Under the pieces are notes generated by a model. It did no database searches, was not told the DNA's origin, and saw only the letters and a program-made list of their open reading frames with translations. Shown here piece after piece: positions 35,770 to 48,654 of a DNA stretch of 64,000 bases. Positions within the stretch are counted from its first letter, which is position 1, and every line of letters begins with the position of its first letter. Both the position numbers and the translations under genes were made by a program. The DNA is taken from NCBI RefSeq assembly GCF_047511655.1, contig NC_133395.1:147178318-147242317 (forward strand), read 5' to 3'. The DNA is from Castor canadensis (lineage: Eukaryota; Chordata; Mammalia; Rodentia; Castoridae).

Positions 35770-38764
35770 CTATTTTATTTTAACAGTTAGCATGTACAGT
35801 ATTGTCACCTTTTAAAAATTGTTTAGTTGTAAAAAATGGTTCGGCTATGATATTTCTATATACATATACAATGTATTTTTATCACATTGACCTCCTCAAT
35901 TACTCTTTCTTCGCTCCCTTTCCTCCCCCTTTCGTTTTTACAAACTTTAATGTGTTTCAGTCTTCTGTTTTCATGTACGTATGTTGAGCGCTTTGGTCGT
36001 ATTCACCCCTGTATCACCCTTGCATTTTACCCTCAACCTCTCTTTTGTGTGCCTGGAAACAGTCTTTTTTAATATCAAAATCTTATTTTTGTTTTTGACT
36101 CTTTAGGTCTAGATTCCACACATGAGAGAAGACATGGTATTTGTCTTTCTGAGTCAGGCTTACCTCACTTAACATGGTGATCTCCAGCGCCACATGCAAG
36201 TGATGTAATTTCATTCTTCTTTATGGTTGAATGATAATCTATGTTTTATGTATGCCACACTTTCTTCACCCATCAGTTCATGGGCACATAGGCTGATTCC
36301 ATAATTTGGCTTTTGTGAACAGAGGGCAGGTGTCTCTATTGTACGCTGGCTTACATTCCTTCAGATGAACACCCAGGAGTGGAGTGGCAGGGTAATCTGC
36401 TAGTTCTAATTTTAGTTTTTTGAGGATCCTCCATACTGATTTCCATAGTGCCTGCACTAATTTATCTTTCCACCAGCAGTGTGTAAGGTTTTTTTTCTCC
36501 CCACATCCGCGCCAGCACCTGCTGTTTGTTCTCTTGATAATCGCCACTCTGATTGGGGTGAGGCAGAATCTCAGTGTTGTTTTGATTTGCATTTTCTTTA
36601 TGACTTTGGATGTTGAGCACCTCCTCATGCATTTATTGGGCATGTGTACTCCTTTTAAGAACTGTCTCTTTAATTCATTTGACCATTTATTAATTGGGTT
36701 ATTTATTCTTTCTGTGTTCATTTTTTGAGCTCTTTATATATTCTGGATATTAATTCCTTGTCTGATGAATAGTTGGCAAGGATTTCTGTCCCATTCTGTA
36801 GGCTGTCTCTTGATTTTAAGAATTGTTTCCTTTGCTGTGCAGAAGCTTTTCCATTTGGTACAGCCCCATTTGTCTAGTCTTGGCGTTATTTCCTGAGCTA
36901 TTGACATCCTATTCAGAAAGTTGTTGCCTAGGGCTGTTTTCCTGGAGTAGTTTCAAATCTTACATTAAGGCCTTTGATTATTTATCAATTGGTTTTTGGA
37001 TAGACTAAGAGGAATTTATTTTCAGTTTTCTACATGTGAATATCCAATGTTCCTAACCCAGTTTGTTGAAGGAGCTGTCTTTTCTCCAGTGTATGTTTTT
37101 GGCTCCTTTATGGACGATCAGGTTGCTGTAGCTGTGTAGTTTTATTTCTGTGTCTTCTATTTTATTCCATGGGTCTTCATATCTGTTTTTAGGCCAGTAT
37201 CATGCTGTTTTTGCTTATTGGCTCTGCAGTAGATTTGAAGTAAGGTATTATGAAACTTCCAGTGTTGCTCTTTTTTTGCTCAGGATTGCTTTGACTACTT
37301 GGCGTGTTTTATGTTTCCATATGAACTTCCTGATTGATTATTCTACTTCTGTTAAGAAAGGCATTTCTGTGAATCTCTAGTTTGATTTTGGTAGTATAGC
37401 CATTTTCACAGTATTAATTCTGCTGATTCATGAAGATAAGTGGTCTTTTCATCTTTTAATGTCTTCCTTGGTTTCTTTCTTCAATGTTTTATAGTTTCAT
37501 TGTAAAGCTCTTTACCTTTTTAGTTAAGTTTATTTCTAGGCACTTATTTTTTGAGGCTGTTGTGAATGAGGTTTTTCCTGATTTTCTTAGTCTGTTTATT
37601 GTTGGCCTATAGAAAAACTACTGACGTTTCTATGTTAACTTGAATCCTGCCACTTTGTTGAAAGTGGTTATCAAATCTAAGAGATTTTTTGGTGGAGTTT
37701 AGGATCTTTTAAATATAGGATAATATCATCTGTAAGTAGGGATAATTTGACTTTTTCATTTCCTACTTATATCACTTTTATTTTTTCTTCTTGCCTTATT
37801 GCTTTGGCTAAGAATTCGAGTATTATATTGAATAAGAGAGGTATTAGATAGAATAAAGTCTCATTCTTGACTTTAGGGGAAGTGCTTTCAGTTTTTCCTC
37901 ATTTATTATAGTGTATGCTATAGGCTTTATTACATTGAGCTGTGTTGCTTCTATTCCTAGTTTTTTTCAGGGCTCTTATCAGGAAGGGATGTTCAGTCTT
38001 ATCAAAGACTTTTGTTTTATCTGTTGAGATGATCATGTGACTTTTGTCCTTTTTTTCCACTTGTAAGCTGTGTTACGTTTATTGATTTGCACATGTTGAA
38101 CCATCCTTTATCTTGCAATGAAACCAAGTTGACCATGATATATGATCTTCTAAATATGTTGTTCAATTTGTTTTTCAAGTATTTTATTGGGAATTTGTTC
38201 ATGTACATTCATCAAGGTAATTGATGTATAATTTGCTTTTTTTATTGTATTTTAATTCAGTTTGGTATCAGTATAATACAGGCTTCATAGAGTGACTTTG
38301 GAAGCATTTTCCCCTTTCTATTTTATAGGATAGTTTGAGAAGCATTGGTGTTAGTTCTTCTTTAAAGGTGTGGTAGAATTCAGCAGTGAATCAACTGGGC
38401 TTTTCTTTGTTGGGAGACTTACTGCTTCAATCTCATTGCTCATTATTGATCTGTAAAGTTGTTTATATCTCTAGGTTCAATTTTAGTAGGTCATATTTGT
38501 CTAGAAATTTATTCATTTTTCTAGATTTTCTACTTTTTTTGGAATATAAGTGAAATATTTCCTAATTGATCTTCTAAATTTTATTGGTATTTGTTTTGAT
38601 ATCCCCCTTTTCCTCTGTAATATTATTGTGTCTTCGCCCTCTTTCTTTTGGTTAGTTGGGCTAAGAGTTTGTCAATCTTGTCCTTTCAAACCAACTCTTT
38701 GTTTCGCTGATTCTTTGTATTGTTTTCTTTGTCTCAGTTTCAACGTGTGCTCCCCCACATGCTA
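35770..38764 (-). mobile_element. Older L1, antisense, ending at duplication copy B
   Basis: A 3'-UTR-like stretch (35770-36060) is followed by antisense ORF2. The C-terminus carries [17 protein letters not shown] and [11 protein letters not shown] at 36278-36721; decayed RT and endonuclease parts continue to about 38745. It is more decayed than the other L1 copies. It ends where copy B begins, so the duplication or insertion breakpoint lies in or at this L1. Confidence 0.85.
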
Positions 38765-38829
38765 ATCCAGCATTGTCAGCAGCTGCACTTTGCAGTGGAG
38801 ATATGTGCCTCAGGTGAGAGGGCTGCACC

Positions 38830-39900
38830 AAGGTCATCCGTTGCGATGCGAAGCCGGGACGCGAGGATACTCCAGAACCCAGGTTCTTTCCTCAGCCTGG
38901 GATGTCTCAGCCCCGCGGAACTCAGCAAGACCTCTCCTGTGTCATTTAGGATGAGTTCCCAGAGCGGGTGGGTGCGCAGTGCACTAGTGGGCCTCCCAGG
39001 TGGCCGAACAGGAAAGGGAGTTTGTCAGGGTGGAGTCCAGCTGCAAGGATACCTTATGTTGGACGAATTGCGCTGAGCCAGACCCGAAATGGACCAGGGC
39101 TGGAGGGTCGAACTGTAATTCCATTGTGGAGCTTGTTGGAGGAACCAAGAAGGGCCCAGTAGAGCGGAAAGGTCGAGTGGAGTCTGTGGGAGGAAGCTGA
39201 GTGGGGTCCAGTGTCGCAGAAGAGATGCACCACGTGGGGCGAATGGAGCAGAATTAAAATTTGGAGTTGGGTAGGCAGAGCTAAGGATCAATTAGCTGAA
39301 TGGATGGGCGAGGCCAGGCAGGCTAAGCCGAGGGGGTGGGCGGGGCCAGTCGGGCGGAGCCGAAGGGGGGCGGGGACAGCTGGGAGGAGCCGAAGGGGTG
39401 GGCGGGGCAAGTCCGGTGGAGCCGAGGGGTGGGCGGGGCCAGTCGGGTGGAGCCGAAGGGGTGGGCGGGGCAGGTCGGGTGGAACCAAGGTGGTGGGCGG
39501 GGCAAGTCGGGTGGAGCCGAGGTGGTGGGCGGGGCAAGTCGGGCGGAGCTGAAGGGGTGGGCGGGGCAAGTCCGGCGGAGCCGAGGGGTGGGCGGGGCCA
39601 GTCGGGCGGAGCCGAGGTGGTGGGCGGGGCCAGTCGGGCGGAGCCGAAGGGGTGGGCGGGGCAAGTCCGGTGGAGCCGAGGGGTGGGCGGGGCTCGTTCC
39701 GTGGAGCTGAGCCTGGCGGGGTTGATCCCAACCAGTGGGAGGTGAGCGCTGCGTGGCCGAAGGGAAGAAGCCGATTGAGGAAGCGGAGGCTGTCAGGTGA
39801 GGCGGAGCCCGGAGGCTGGCGGGACCGGGAGGCTGACTGGACCCGGGACGCTAACTGGACCCGGGAGGCTGGCGGGACCCAGTCAGGCGCTGGAAGTCCT
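38830..39900. promoter_or_regulatory. CpG-dense island with expanded GC-box array
   Basis: The first 500 bp is almost identical to 3600-4105. Then come 12 GC-box units. As in copy A, CpG density and Sp1/KLF-type boxes suggest a TATA-less promoter, but no exon can be attached with confidence. Confidence 0.6.
39328..39695 (+). repeat. Approximately 30-32-bp minisatellite of GC boxes
   Basis: Twelve degenerate units of the form GGTGGGCGGGGC plus MAGTCSGGYGGAGCCGA. Copy A has about three 63-bp units at this position, so the arrays have diverged in unit structure as well as number. Confidence 0.9.
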
Positions 39901-39988
39901 GACCTGCTCTCTCTCCTCTTCTCCCCCTACCCCTCCTCTCCTCTTTTCCTCTCCCCCTCCCTCCACCTCCTTCCTTTCCTTCTTCCCT

Positions 39989-40290
39989 TGTTGCGGGAAT
40001 TTCAAGCTGAGTTACGGGACATTGAGGCAGATTAGCAGGAAGCAACGTTTATTGTGCCGGCACTGACCCAGCGGGCTCCTGTCCAAAGGCTGAGCCCCGA
40101 GAACAAAGGGGTCTCACCTTAGATATCCTTGCAAGCAGGTTACAGAGCAAAAAGCAAAGCTCAACTCCATTGCCTGTTTCATTTCTCTAGTGCTATGTGA
40201 CCTTCATGTTTCAGTTCTTTAAGTTTTTTCTCTCTGCTGTGCCATCCTCTCCCACTGTCTCGTTAGAACACCAGCCTGTTTCTCTTCTGC
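39989..40290 (-). mobile_element. ERVK-like solo LTR, antisense (probable)
   Basis: The plus strand begins TGTTGCGGGAATTTCAAG, the reverse of an LTR end in CCCGCAACA. A minus-strand AATAAA lies at 40053-40048, about 60 bp inside that end, giving an R-U5-like layout. The distal boundary and a target-site duplication could not be fixed, and no internal retroviral sequence is present. It is absent from copy A. Related pyrimidine-rich flanks (39868-39988 and 40378-40580) repeat on both sides. Confidence 0.6.
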
Positions 40291-40377
40291 GCCTCCTCCC
40301 TGCTACACCCTCCCTCCCTTCCTTTTTCCTCTTTCCCCTCCCCCCTCCTCCCCTTTCTCCTCCTATCGTTACCCCTG

Positions 40378-40580
40378 GAGGCTGGTGGGACCCCAGTCAG
40401 GCGCTGGAAATTCTGTCCCGCTGTCCCTCCCCCTCCTATTCCCTCTCTCCTTCTCTCCCCTCGTCCCCTCCACTCCTCTCCCCTCTTCCTTTCCCCTCCC
40501 CCTCCTCTCCTCTCCCTTCCCCCTCCTCCCCTCTCCCCTCCCCCTCTTTTCTCCCTCCCTTCCTTCCTCCTCTTCTCACC
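40378..40580 (+). repeat. Pyrimidine tract and local duplication of the LTR flank
   Basis: GGACCCCAGTCAGGCGCTGG-type sequence followed by CT-rich tract repeats the flank at 39868-39988 on the other side of the LTR. Open frames here are composition artefacts. Confidence 0.75.
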
Positions 40581-40589
40581 TGAGCCCAC

Positions 40590-42765
40590 ACTGCTGTTCT
40601 AGCCATGATGCAGTGCTCTGTTCCGTTCTGCCTCTCCTGCTAGCTTTGACAGAGATGAAGAAACTGAGACCCAGAGAGTTGGGCACCCTGAACCCTGGAC
40701 AAGTCCTTGTTCAGCCCCTGAGCTTGTGATTGCAGTACAGTTCATCATACAGTGGCCCTCTGGAAAGAGACGGACAGACTGTGGACCAGCTCAAGGCCAG
40801 AGAGCAGGACTCATTCACCTTCTGCTGCCTGTTGTGCATGACCAATAGGTCTGGTAAGTGTCTGTGGACTGACTTACTGACTGTATTTCAGGGTATTCCA
40901 GCAGCAAGAGGAGGGGAGTGCATGGTTGTCTTTTATATTTAATGTTACCTGTTGGAGAAACTCAGTAAAAGTCAAACTTTTGTCAAAGTCAAACTGCTGC
41001 AAATAGGCTTTGTACACCCTCCCAGTCTATGACCTTCACTGCCATTCTCAGTGGATCCGTCTCTGAGTGTGGTTTGCAGGCATGTGGATAGAGGACGTGC
41101 TGGCTGCAGTGCAGGAAAAGCTTGCAGGTCCCATTTGCTTCACAGGAAACAGTTATTTTTTACATGCTGCACAGTGTGATATGTCTGGACAGCCGCCTCA
41201 GAAGGTGTCTGGGGTGCCAGCCCAAAGGCTGTGACTGCGCTCTCCTCCTCTTCTGCTCTGTTTCATGAGAGGACGATTGAGGGGGGCTCACTCTTGAGGG
41301 GACTCGGCTGCAGGGAGTGATGCCAATTCCTTCGGTACTCCAACAGCCATAACTCAGTCACATGGTCATGGCAAGGGAAACTGGGAAATGTGGTCTTGTG
41401 TGAGGAGGATTTGTGAGTGTCTCACCAACACGTGTGTAAAGACATGTGTATCAACAGAGTATATGTAGCATAAAGGATGGAGGACTAGTGAGAAGAGAAT
41501 AAAAATCCTTGTCTTTGCTATTTGTATATTTTGGCTGTAGAGTGAGCCAGGATTGCTGATGCATAGATGTGAGGGTGAGGGACAAAAGGGACCAAAGATG
41601 ATTCCTGAATGTTTGTACCATAGAGGCTCATGATACACAATAGTGGACAGAACAGAGAGGAGGCATGGGGATTGTTGGTTTTAGGGTAAAGGATTCCAGT
41701 TTTGTCTTGTTAAGTTTGACATTAGATACCCACGTGGACAGGTCTCTGGATGACAGTAAAGGATGAGGCAGTAGGTATGCATTTCGGAGCCAAGTCACAT
41801 GGACAGTGTTTAGTGCCCTGAAACTGTGGGTGATCACTTAGGGGTAGGGTACTCTGAGCCTTGGGGCACACCAGAGATGGAGCAGAGGGAAGGCTGTAAG
41901 GAGGCAGAGCAAGGGCATCTCGATAGGGAGCCTGGAAACCAGGTAAATGTGACGATGCAGAATTTGGGAAGAGATTTCAAAAGAAAATAGGGCCCATTGT
42001 GCTGAAGACCACTCAGAATGTGAACAAGAGGGTGACCAAAAAGGGACCATGGAGGTTAGTGATGGCCCCATGGAGGTTACTGATGCTCTCTGTGGAACCA
42101 GGATTGTTAGGTGGTGGGATTGTTAGGAACAGAGCCAGTCAGATGAGTTCTGGGAGATAGGAGGTGAGAGAGTGAAAGCCACAACTATCCATTGCTTTTC
42201 TGCTTAAGGAGAATGACACACAGAAGGGATATGCAGCCCGAGTACTGACAATGGTGGTCTCTGAGATGTGGCAATGAGCTCACTCTGGAATGTTGTAGAT
42301 TTTGCCCACAGCAATCTCTGATCTGTTACTATATTGATCAGCTGTACATAGATGTGTTTAGAAACGTAGATCTTACTGCTGAGGGGCAGTGTGTGTTTTG
42401 GGCATGCCCTGATCACTTGGGGAGGAATTTTATAACCTGTTGTTAGATGTCACCTCTTACTGGTCAGTCATGGTGGGAGGTTAGGGTCTTGCAAATCTTT
42501 CCCGAGTGTGTGCTCAGAGCTCCTGTGCTGTTCATTCCTTAGGCTTTCCTTCGAAACTTCCTTGGTTAGCTTTTTCTTTGCTGTAAGAGTGTCAGCACCA
42601 TCATAGGTGTCTTGCAGTATTAAACAATTGCTGCTGCTTGTTTTTATAAGTAGGCATGGAGAAAAGGCACACTGGGCGAAATCTGAGGGAGGCAAAAGGA
42701 AGAGAAAAGCTTTGAGTGGGGTTTTCTTTAGAAATTCCAGAAAGATTAAACAATGACTTCCTCTA
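40590..42765. other. Duplicated non-coding segment
   Basis: Matches 5860-8040. No gene is seen. Small indels relative to copy A cluster at about 41690-42110. Confidence 0.6.
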
Positions 42766-42771
42766 GAGCTT

Positions 42772-43090
42772 TTTTTTTAACTTGATAAAACTTTATTCTT
42801 TTTTCATTTTTATGGGCATATATTAGTTGTACACAGGGATTTCATTGTGGCATTTCCGCACATGCATACAATGTACCCAAATCAAATTCCAACCCCCATC
42901 CCTCCTGCTCATCAGCCCATCCTCCTTAAAACAGTTTCACCAGGTTTCATTGTTCTGTTTGCATACATGTGTGTACCATTCTCAACCACGTAGGAAGGCC
43001 CTCCCTTTGCCCTCCCCTTTTGCTCCTCCCTCCCACTGGCACCCACCCCAACAGAACCTATTTTACCCTCTTCTCTGGGGCTTTGAATGA
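42772..43090 (-). mobile_element. L1 3'-UTR-like fragment, antisense
   Basis: Counterpart of 8047-8370 in copy A; shared, so older than the duplication. Confidence 0.55.
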
Positions 43091-43774
43091 GTTCCAGTCC
43101 TGTCTTCCTCCTCCAATGGCTGCTATGCTGCAATTTCACCATGTTTTCTAATGCTTGGCTTTTAAAGGTAGCATGCAGGAAGGGATTGGGGTGGGAGTAA
43201 AAACACCCCAACTACTAACTGGTCTTACAGTAGTTAGCTGTTTTCTTTAGTGAGTGCTGTGGAGTTTGTTGCCGGTGTTTGGTTAATTTCTTCCTCTCCC
43301 TTCTATTCAGCTTTCACCTTTCCCCGTCCTTGTTCCGTTCCCCTTACCGGCTTGCTCCATAATTAATGATGTGAAATCATTCATCTGCTCTCTTCTGGAA
43401 GTTACTCATATGTGCAAGCATTGCCTGTGACAGGTGCATCTCCAGGTAAGGAAAGGGGCACTTGTACTTCAGCTTCCTTTAGTTTTGGAAGATCAAGTGA
43501 AAAACCAGAATATGAAACACACAGTGGTCACTTCTGAACAAGGTTATTCCTTAGTTGATTTTAAGAATATTTACAAGGAATAGCTTTTTGAATGATTTAT
43601 TGAGAACGGGGTGGGGGGGCGAGGGAGACTTGAAGCGATTTACATTTATGTTCAATAAAGCACTGATTGTGGAGTGAGGAAACGTGTATAGTAAAATCAT
43701 AAAACCAGAAAACAGTTCCAACAAATCTTAGAGATTAGTCCTGCAAGATCTATAACTCTTAGTTATTTGAGTTT

Positions 43775-43890
43775 TGTTTTTTTGCTTCCTTGTTTTCTTC
43801 TGAGATAGGGTCTGGTTGGTAGTCCAGGCTGGCCTCAACCTTAGCCTCCCAAGTACTGGAATTTCAGGCATGGACCACCACACCCAACTT
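43775..43890 (-). repeat. B1-like SINE, antisense
   Basis: Counterpart of 9326-9440: GAGATAGGGTCTGG, then AGGCTGGCCTCAACC. Confidence 0.75.
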
Positions 43891-43914
43891 GGGTGCATTT
43901 TAAATACAGTTTTG

Positions 43915-44481
43915 ACACAGATGAGAGACTCCTAGAAGAACCTTATGGATATTATGAATGTGGGGTGTTATAAGCTCAACTCAGGCAAGAGGAAACCTGT
44001 TTGAATGTAATCACTGGAACAACCTTCAGTTGTAACAAACTCCATAAGATGCCAGTGGATTCATGGAGGAGAGGTTCTTTTAAGTATAATAAATGTGGGA
44101 AGGCCCTTGCTAGAAATGCCTCTTCACTGTGCACTGGAGACCCATGCCAGGCAGAATCACTGTAGTTTTAAAAGTGAGCATCCATATTGCTGAGAATTCA
44201 AATTCTTTAGCCACACCCTAATTTTAGAGATGATGATCTCTATAGTAAAAATAAATGTGGTAAAGCTTTATTGTGCATCGGAGGACTCATAGAGCAGACA
44301 AAGACTGTATTGGGGTCCCAGGGTGGCTGTAACAAATTAACACAAACTGGATGGCTTTAAGCCATTGGGATTTATGCTCTCAGAGGTGAGGAGGCCAGAG
44401 TCAGAGCAAAGGTTGAAATTCTTTTGTGGGGGTATCAGCTTCCTGCCTCTCTGCTGGGCTCTGTGGCTTCCCATAGTCCTT

Positions 44482-44517
<36 letters not shown>

Positions 44518-45390
44518 TTTTCTTTTGTTTCTTTCTTTGTTGGTGGTACTAGGGCTTGAACTCAATTCTATGAACATTCTAGGTAAGCACTCTACTGCTT
44601 GAGCCATACCTCCAGCCCTCTTCTTGGCATTTCATGATGTGTGGCTGATTCATTTCAGTCTGTCTCTCTCCTCAGATGGCTTTCTTCTGTGTCTCTGTGT
44701 CCTCCACTCTTCTTATAAAGAAATCATTTGTTGTATTTGGGGCCCACCCTGGTTCGGTGTGACCTTGTCTTAAATGATTACATCTGAAAAGAACCTATTT
44801 GAAAATTAGCCTAAATTCTGAGGGTCTGGATGGACATAGACATTGGGAGGGACAATATTCAATCAATTACAAGCCCTGTGAATGGAACAAGTGTGAGAAA
44901 GCCCAGAGCCATAGCCCACTTTCCAGTCAGTAGTACAAAGAAGTCCTTTGAGTGTAAACGATGAAGGAAGTTCTTCCACAACAAATGTTTCCTTTGAAAC
45001 ATTATTAAAATAATTTGTTACTCGAGATGCAAAAACTGTCACTGCATATCTCTTTTTTCATTGAATGCATATAAATCTCAATGTAGTGAGTATATATAAC
45101 CCTTTAGATGCCTCATTAACTACAGAGAATGCATACTGAACAGAAAGCCTTTGATTTTAATGTCACAAACCCTTGACCTGTACCTCTGACCTCATTTAGT
45201 CATCAAATATTTCACACTTTTAATACACCTTATCCTGGTACTAAAATCATCAGAATGTATGAATGTGCATGAGTTGCTAACCAAGTGAGAACCCATACTG
45301 TGGTCAAGCATGAGAACTCACACAGACAAAATTAGTTCAGGAAAACAATCTGGAAAAGAAGTCTATTGTGAATCCCCAAGTTCATCTTGA
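43915..45390 (+). pseudogene. C2H2 zinc-finger pseudogene, copy B
   Basis: This matches the copy A relic. The KYNKCGKALARNASSL finger remnant lies near 44085, the WNKCEKAQSHSP remnant near 44885, and the RMHTEQKAF linker near 45130. The interval holding the HTIEKSYKC finger in copy A is replaced by unrelated sequence at about 44995-45090, so copy B has lost more. Stops in all frames show it was dead before duplication; the dividing repeat and SINE are shared. Confidence 0.72.
44300..44875 (+). mobile_element. Interspersed repeat splitting the zinc-finger relic, copy B
   Basis: Counterpart of 9865-10436, including a shorter (CT)n tract at 44484-44513 and the antisense SINE at 44535-44622. Family not assigned. 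Confidence 0.6.
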
Positions 45391-46744
45391 GAACAAATGT
45401 GTTGTCTAATTGGGAATGTGTGGAACTCATTTAAGTATATTCTAATAAATTGATATTAGATACTCAACTAAAGAGAAAAACTTGGATCTTTATAACTCTC
45501 CAGTTACAGTTTATACTTTTCTTATGTATTAAACAGTTCAGGCAGGAGGGTAAAAACTCACATACATTTGAAAGGAATAGTAATATTAAGGGTAAAATTC
45601 GTGTTCCCTGTTCTTTTAAAATGTTATTTTATTTTTTAAATCTACAAGTTAAGAGGGACACAATTTTATGGGGATCATGTATCACATTTTGTCAAATAAA
45701 AATTCCTATGAATTGTATGATACAGCATTATCTTAAGTACCATTAAGACCTAAAAAAAAAAAAACCTCCAAAACTATGTCATTTCATTTATTATCAGATA
45801 CACCATGATTCAGATGTGGAAATGCGGGGGGTCACTGATCCTTCCAGCCTTTTTGTGATGGCTAAGTAATACCTCATCTGATGAGAGGAAAAAACATGAC
45901 TGAAATTGAGCCCAAACATGCAAAATCAAGTTGTTTCCTTTCTGCCAAAAGTCTTGGAGTAAATTGCAGTTATTTCTGAAATGCTTTACTTTTCTTTTTA
46001 AAAATTTATCTTTGGAGCCTATCCATATAAAACAATTTTTTAAATAATTTCATTACCTGTGTGCTGTGGGTTTGGCACCTGTTGATTGTATTTATCCCTT
46101 AGATTTGGTCACATTTCACTGGTTCTTCACAGTTTGAATGATTTTGAATTACATTTGTGATTGTTGTGTTTTACATCCTGGTGAACAACTCTTGTTGGGA
46201 CATTTTTTTGTCTTGGAAAGAATCAGCTGGTTGTGGTTCACTCTTGTTTCATCTTCTGTGGTTGGTTCACATCTGGGCTGCTTTGGTTTCAGTCTTTCCC
46301 ACGTGTGCACAGGTTTAGCCTGAGACTCTTTCAGGAAGACCCTCAGAGATGGGGGCCTCCCCTTATTTGTGGTCCCTCCTCTGGGATTTCCTCCTATTCT
46401 GTATGGCCCTCAAAGTCATTTCTCCTGCTACTTCTGACCAGAACATGATTTCCTTACCACTGCCAGGCTGGTTCAGGAGAGGAAACGAAAGCACAAGAAA
46501 AAGGAAATGGGAAACTGAGCCCCGTGTAGGTTGTGTCTCAGGCTGTCACTCTTTCCAGTATCTGCCTGCTTTCGTTTGCTTCTTAGTGTTCTCAGGTGGT
46601 TGTCTTGTAAATTTTGTTCAAAGATATGAGCTCTAATCTGCAAGCAGATTGGGTTCTACCACAGCAGAACTAGAACTCTTCTGCTACATTTTAATTTTTA
46701 AAATTGTTGTTTTATTTCTAGAATTTTTTTCCTGTAGATTTGTT

Positions 46745-46825
46745 TTTACAGTTCAGGGAATGTAACCCAGGGCTATGGGAATTCTGAGAAAGTGCTGTAC
46801 CACTGGGCTACATCACCAGTCCATG
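46745..46825 (-). repeat. ID-type SINE, antisense
   Basis: Counterpart of 12330-12412, degraded. Confidence 0.65.
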
Positions 46826-47019
46826 TTTTTTTCTTTGCTTACATTTTGAGTCCCATATTTATTCAATATTTATCATGTACATATCACATATGTGTTCTAA
46901 TATCTATTATTAGAAATCTAGTTCTTTTTTCTCTAAGTTTCACAGAAATTAAAGAATCTTAATGTTCTCAAAATTTAGGTTTTGCATTATGTAGAGTTGA
47001 TCTTAATTTGGAGAATTTT

Positions 47020-47225
47020 GTGGGTGATTGTACTCAGGACCCCATGCTTGCCAGGCTAGCACTTTACCACTTAAGTTATGCCCATGGTCCTTTTTGCTTT
47101 TAGATTTTTTTTCTAGATAGTGTCTCATGCTTTTTCTTGGTTGGATCTTTGACCTTAATCTTACTACTCCGCCTTCCAAGTAGCTGGGATTACAGGCTTG
47201 CACCACCACACCTGGATCTGTGCGG
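47020..47225 (-). repeat. Composite SINE, antisense
   Basis: Counterpart of 12603-12807; the 7SL-like head is better preserved here (CAAGTAGCTGGGATTACAGG). Confidence 0.8.
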
Positions 47226-48257
47226 TTTTTGAGAGCGAATTGTTATTTGCTTCTTCCCTGCTCTTGAAAACTAATGACTGGGGATTAGACATTATGAAGC
47301 ACACATTTTTATTTTACTTGAAGTCCAAACTAACATGAAAGAAAAAGCTGGACCAATCTTACTGTCTTCTTTGCCCTTCACCACACTGTGTAATCCACAC
47401 TTTCCCTTAAGGAAACTCCTGCTTGGCTTGCCTCTCAATTCTAAGTGTTCACCTCCAGTGAACCCAAGGCCTGTGCCCTACCCTGAAAGAACAGTAACCT
47501 GTCAGTTACCTGCTTGTCACTAAGTACCCCAAGCAGAACAGGCTTGCCAGGTGGCCAGATATTCAGGTTTTAGGTCATTCTTCATGTTTGCACTGTGGGA
47601 TTAAGTTCATTTTGGTAAATGCTACTATCTATTGAAAGGAATGTTGGTCTTGATTTAGGCAGAATTTGAGCAGTGGTTTTCAGAATGACTACCCTGTCCC
47701 ATCCCCTAGAGCAACAATACCCACATTATATATGCGAGGAACAAAGTCCTCAGACTCACATCACACAGGTGATTATCTGTATTGCAGAAAAAGTGCATTT
47801 GGTGAGAAGCAATGACTTTATGATGCTAAAATTCTCTGCTGTGTCTGGTAGTGTGTTAGAACAGCAGGGACATTTCTAAGGTTTGTTTACATCATTAAAA
47901 CTAAAATGACAGAAAGATTTGCTATGATAATCCTGTTAGTAAGGGGATACTTCACTGGTTAGAATTTTGACCTTATAGTCCTTAAAGGTGATGTGACGAT
48001 TAAATACTTGAATTAACGTTCTATTCTGCCTCCCTGAGTTTCCTTCATCTTGACGTATTCCTAATCTAATAGGTTTTCATAAGGAATTGTTTGCAAGTAT
48101 ATAGATCACTCTTATTTTCATCTCCCTGTTTTCATTAGTATTGTTAAATAATCCCAAATAATAAAGCCTATAAATCTTATATGTATGGAACCTGTAGAGA
48201 TTTTTCTAGATTTGTACATGGCTAGTGTTTAAACATTTCCTCATACAAAGGAATTTT

Positions 48258-48470
48258 ATTGGTGGGACTGGGGTTTGAACCCAGGGCTTTGTACTTACAA
48301 AGCAGGTGCTCTACTACTTGAGCCACACCTCCAATCCATTTTATGGTGGTCATTTTGGCGAGGTGGTCTTGTGAACTGTTTGCCCAGGCTGGTATCAAGC
48401 TGTGATCTTCCTGATGTCAGCCTCTCAAGTAGCATTACAGGTGTGAGCTCAGGATTACAGCACTGGTTCA
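48258..48470 (-). repeat. Composite SINE, antisense
   Basis: Counterpart of 13873-14095, with GGGGTTTGAACCCAGGGCTT and TACTTGAGCCACACCTCC. Confidence 0.8.
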
Positions 48471-48495
48471 AAGATCAAAGTATTGTACACACATA

Positions 48496-48520
48496 TATAG
48501 ATAGATAGATAGATAGATAT
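48496..48520 (+). repeat. (ATAG)n microsatellite
   Basis: About five to six ATAG units in copy B; copy A has only a short ATAG-like stretch, so the tract expanded or contracted after duplication. Confidence 0.9.
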
Positions 48521-48654
48521 CCTATGTTTTGTGATTAATCATTTTAAATACAATTCACTAGCTTATCCTAAGGCTATCTATCCATCAATGAGTAATTTAG
48601 CATTTATTGTCCTTCCTCCCATTGGATTTTAAGAACTTGATTATTCATTTTTCA

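Noticed and set aside
39288-39745. Several 80-147-codon frames in the copy B GC-box array
   Set aside because: Same reason: tandem GC boxes lack stop codons in any phase.
40197-40583. 128-codon Ser/Pro/Leu-rich frame in copy B
   Set aside because: Lies in LTR and pyrimidine-tract sequence; low-complexity artefact.
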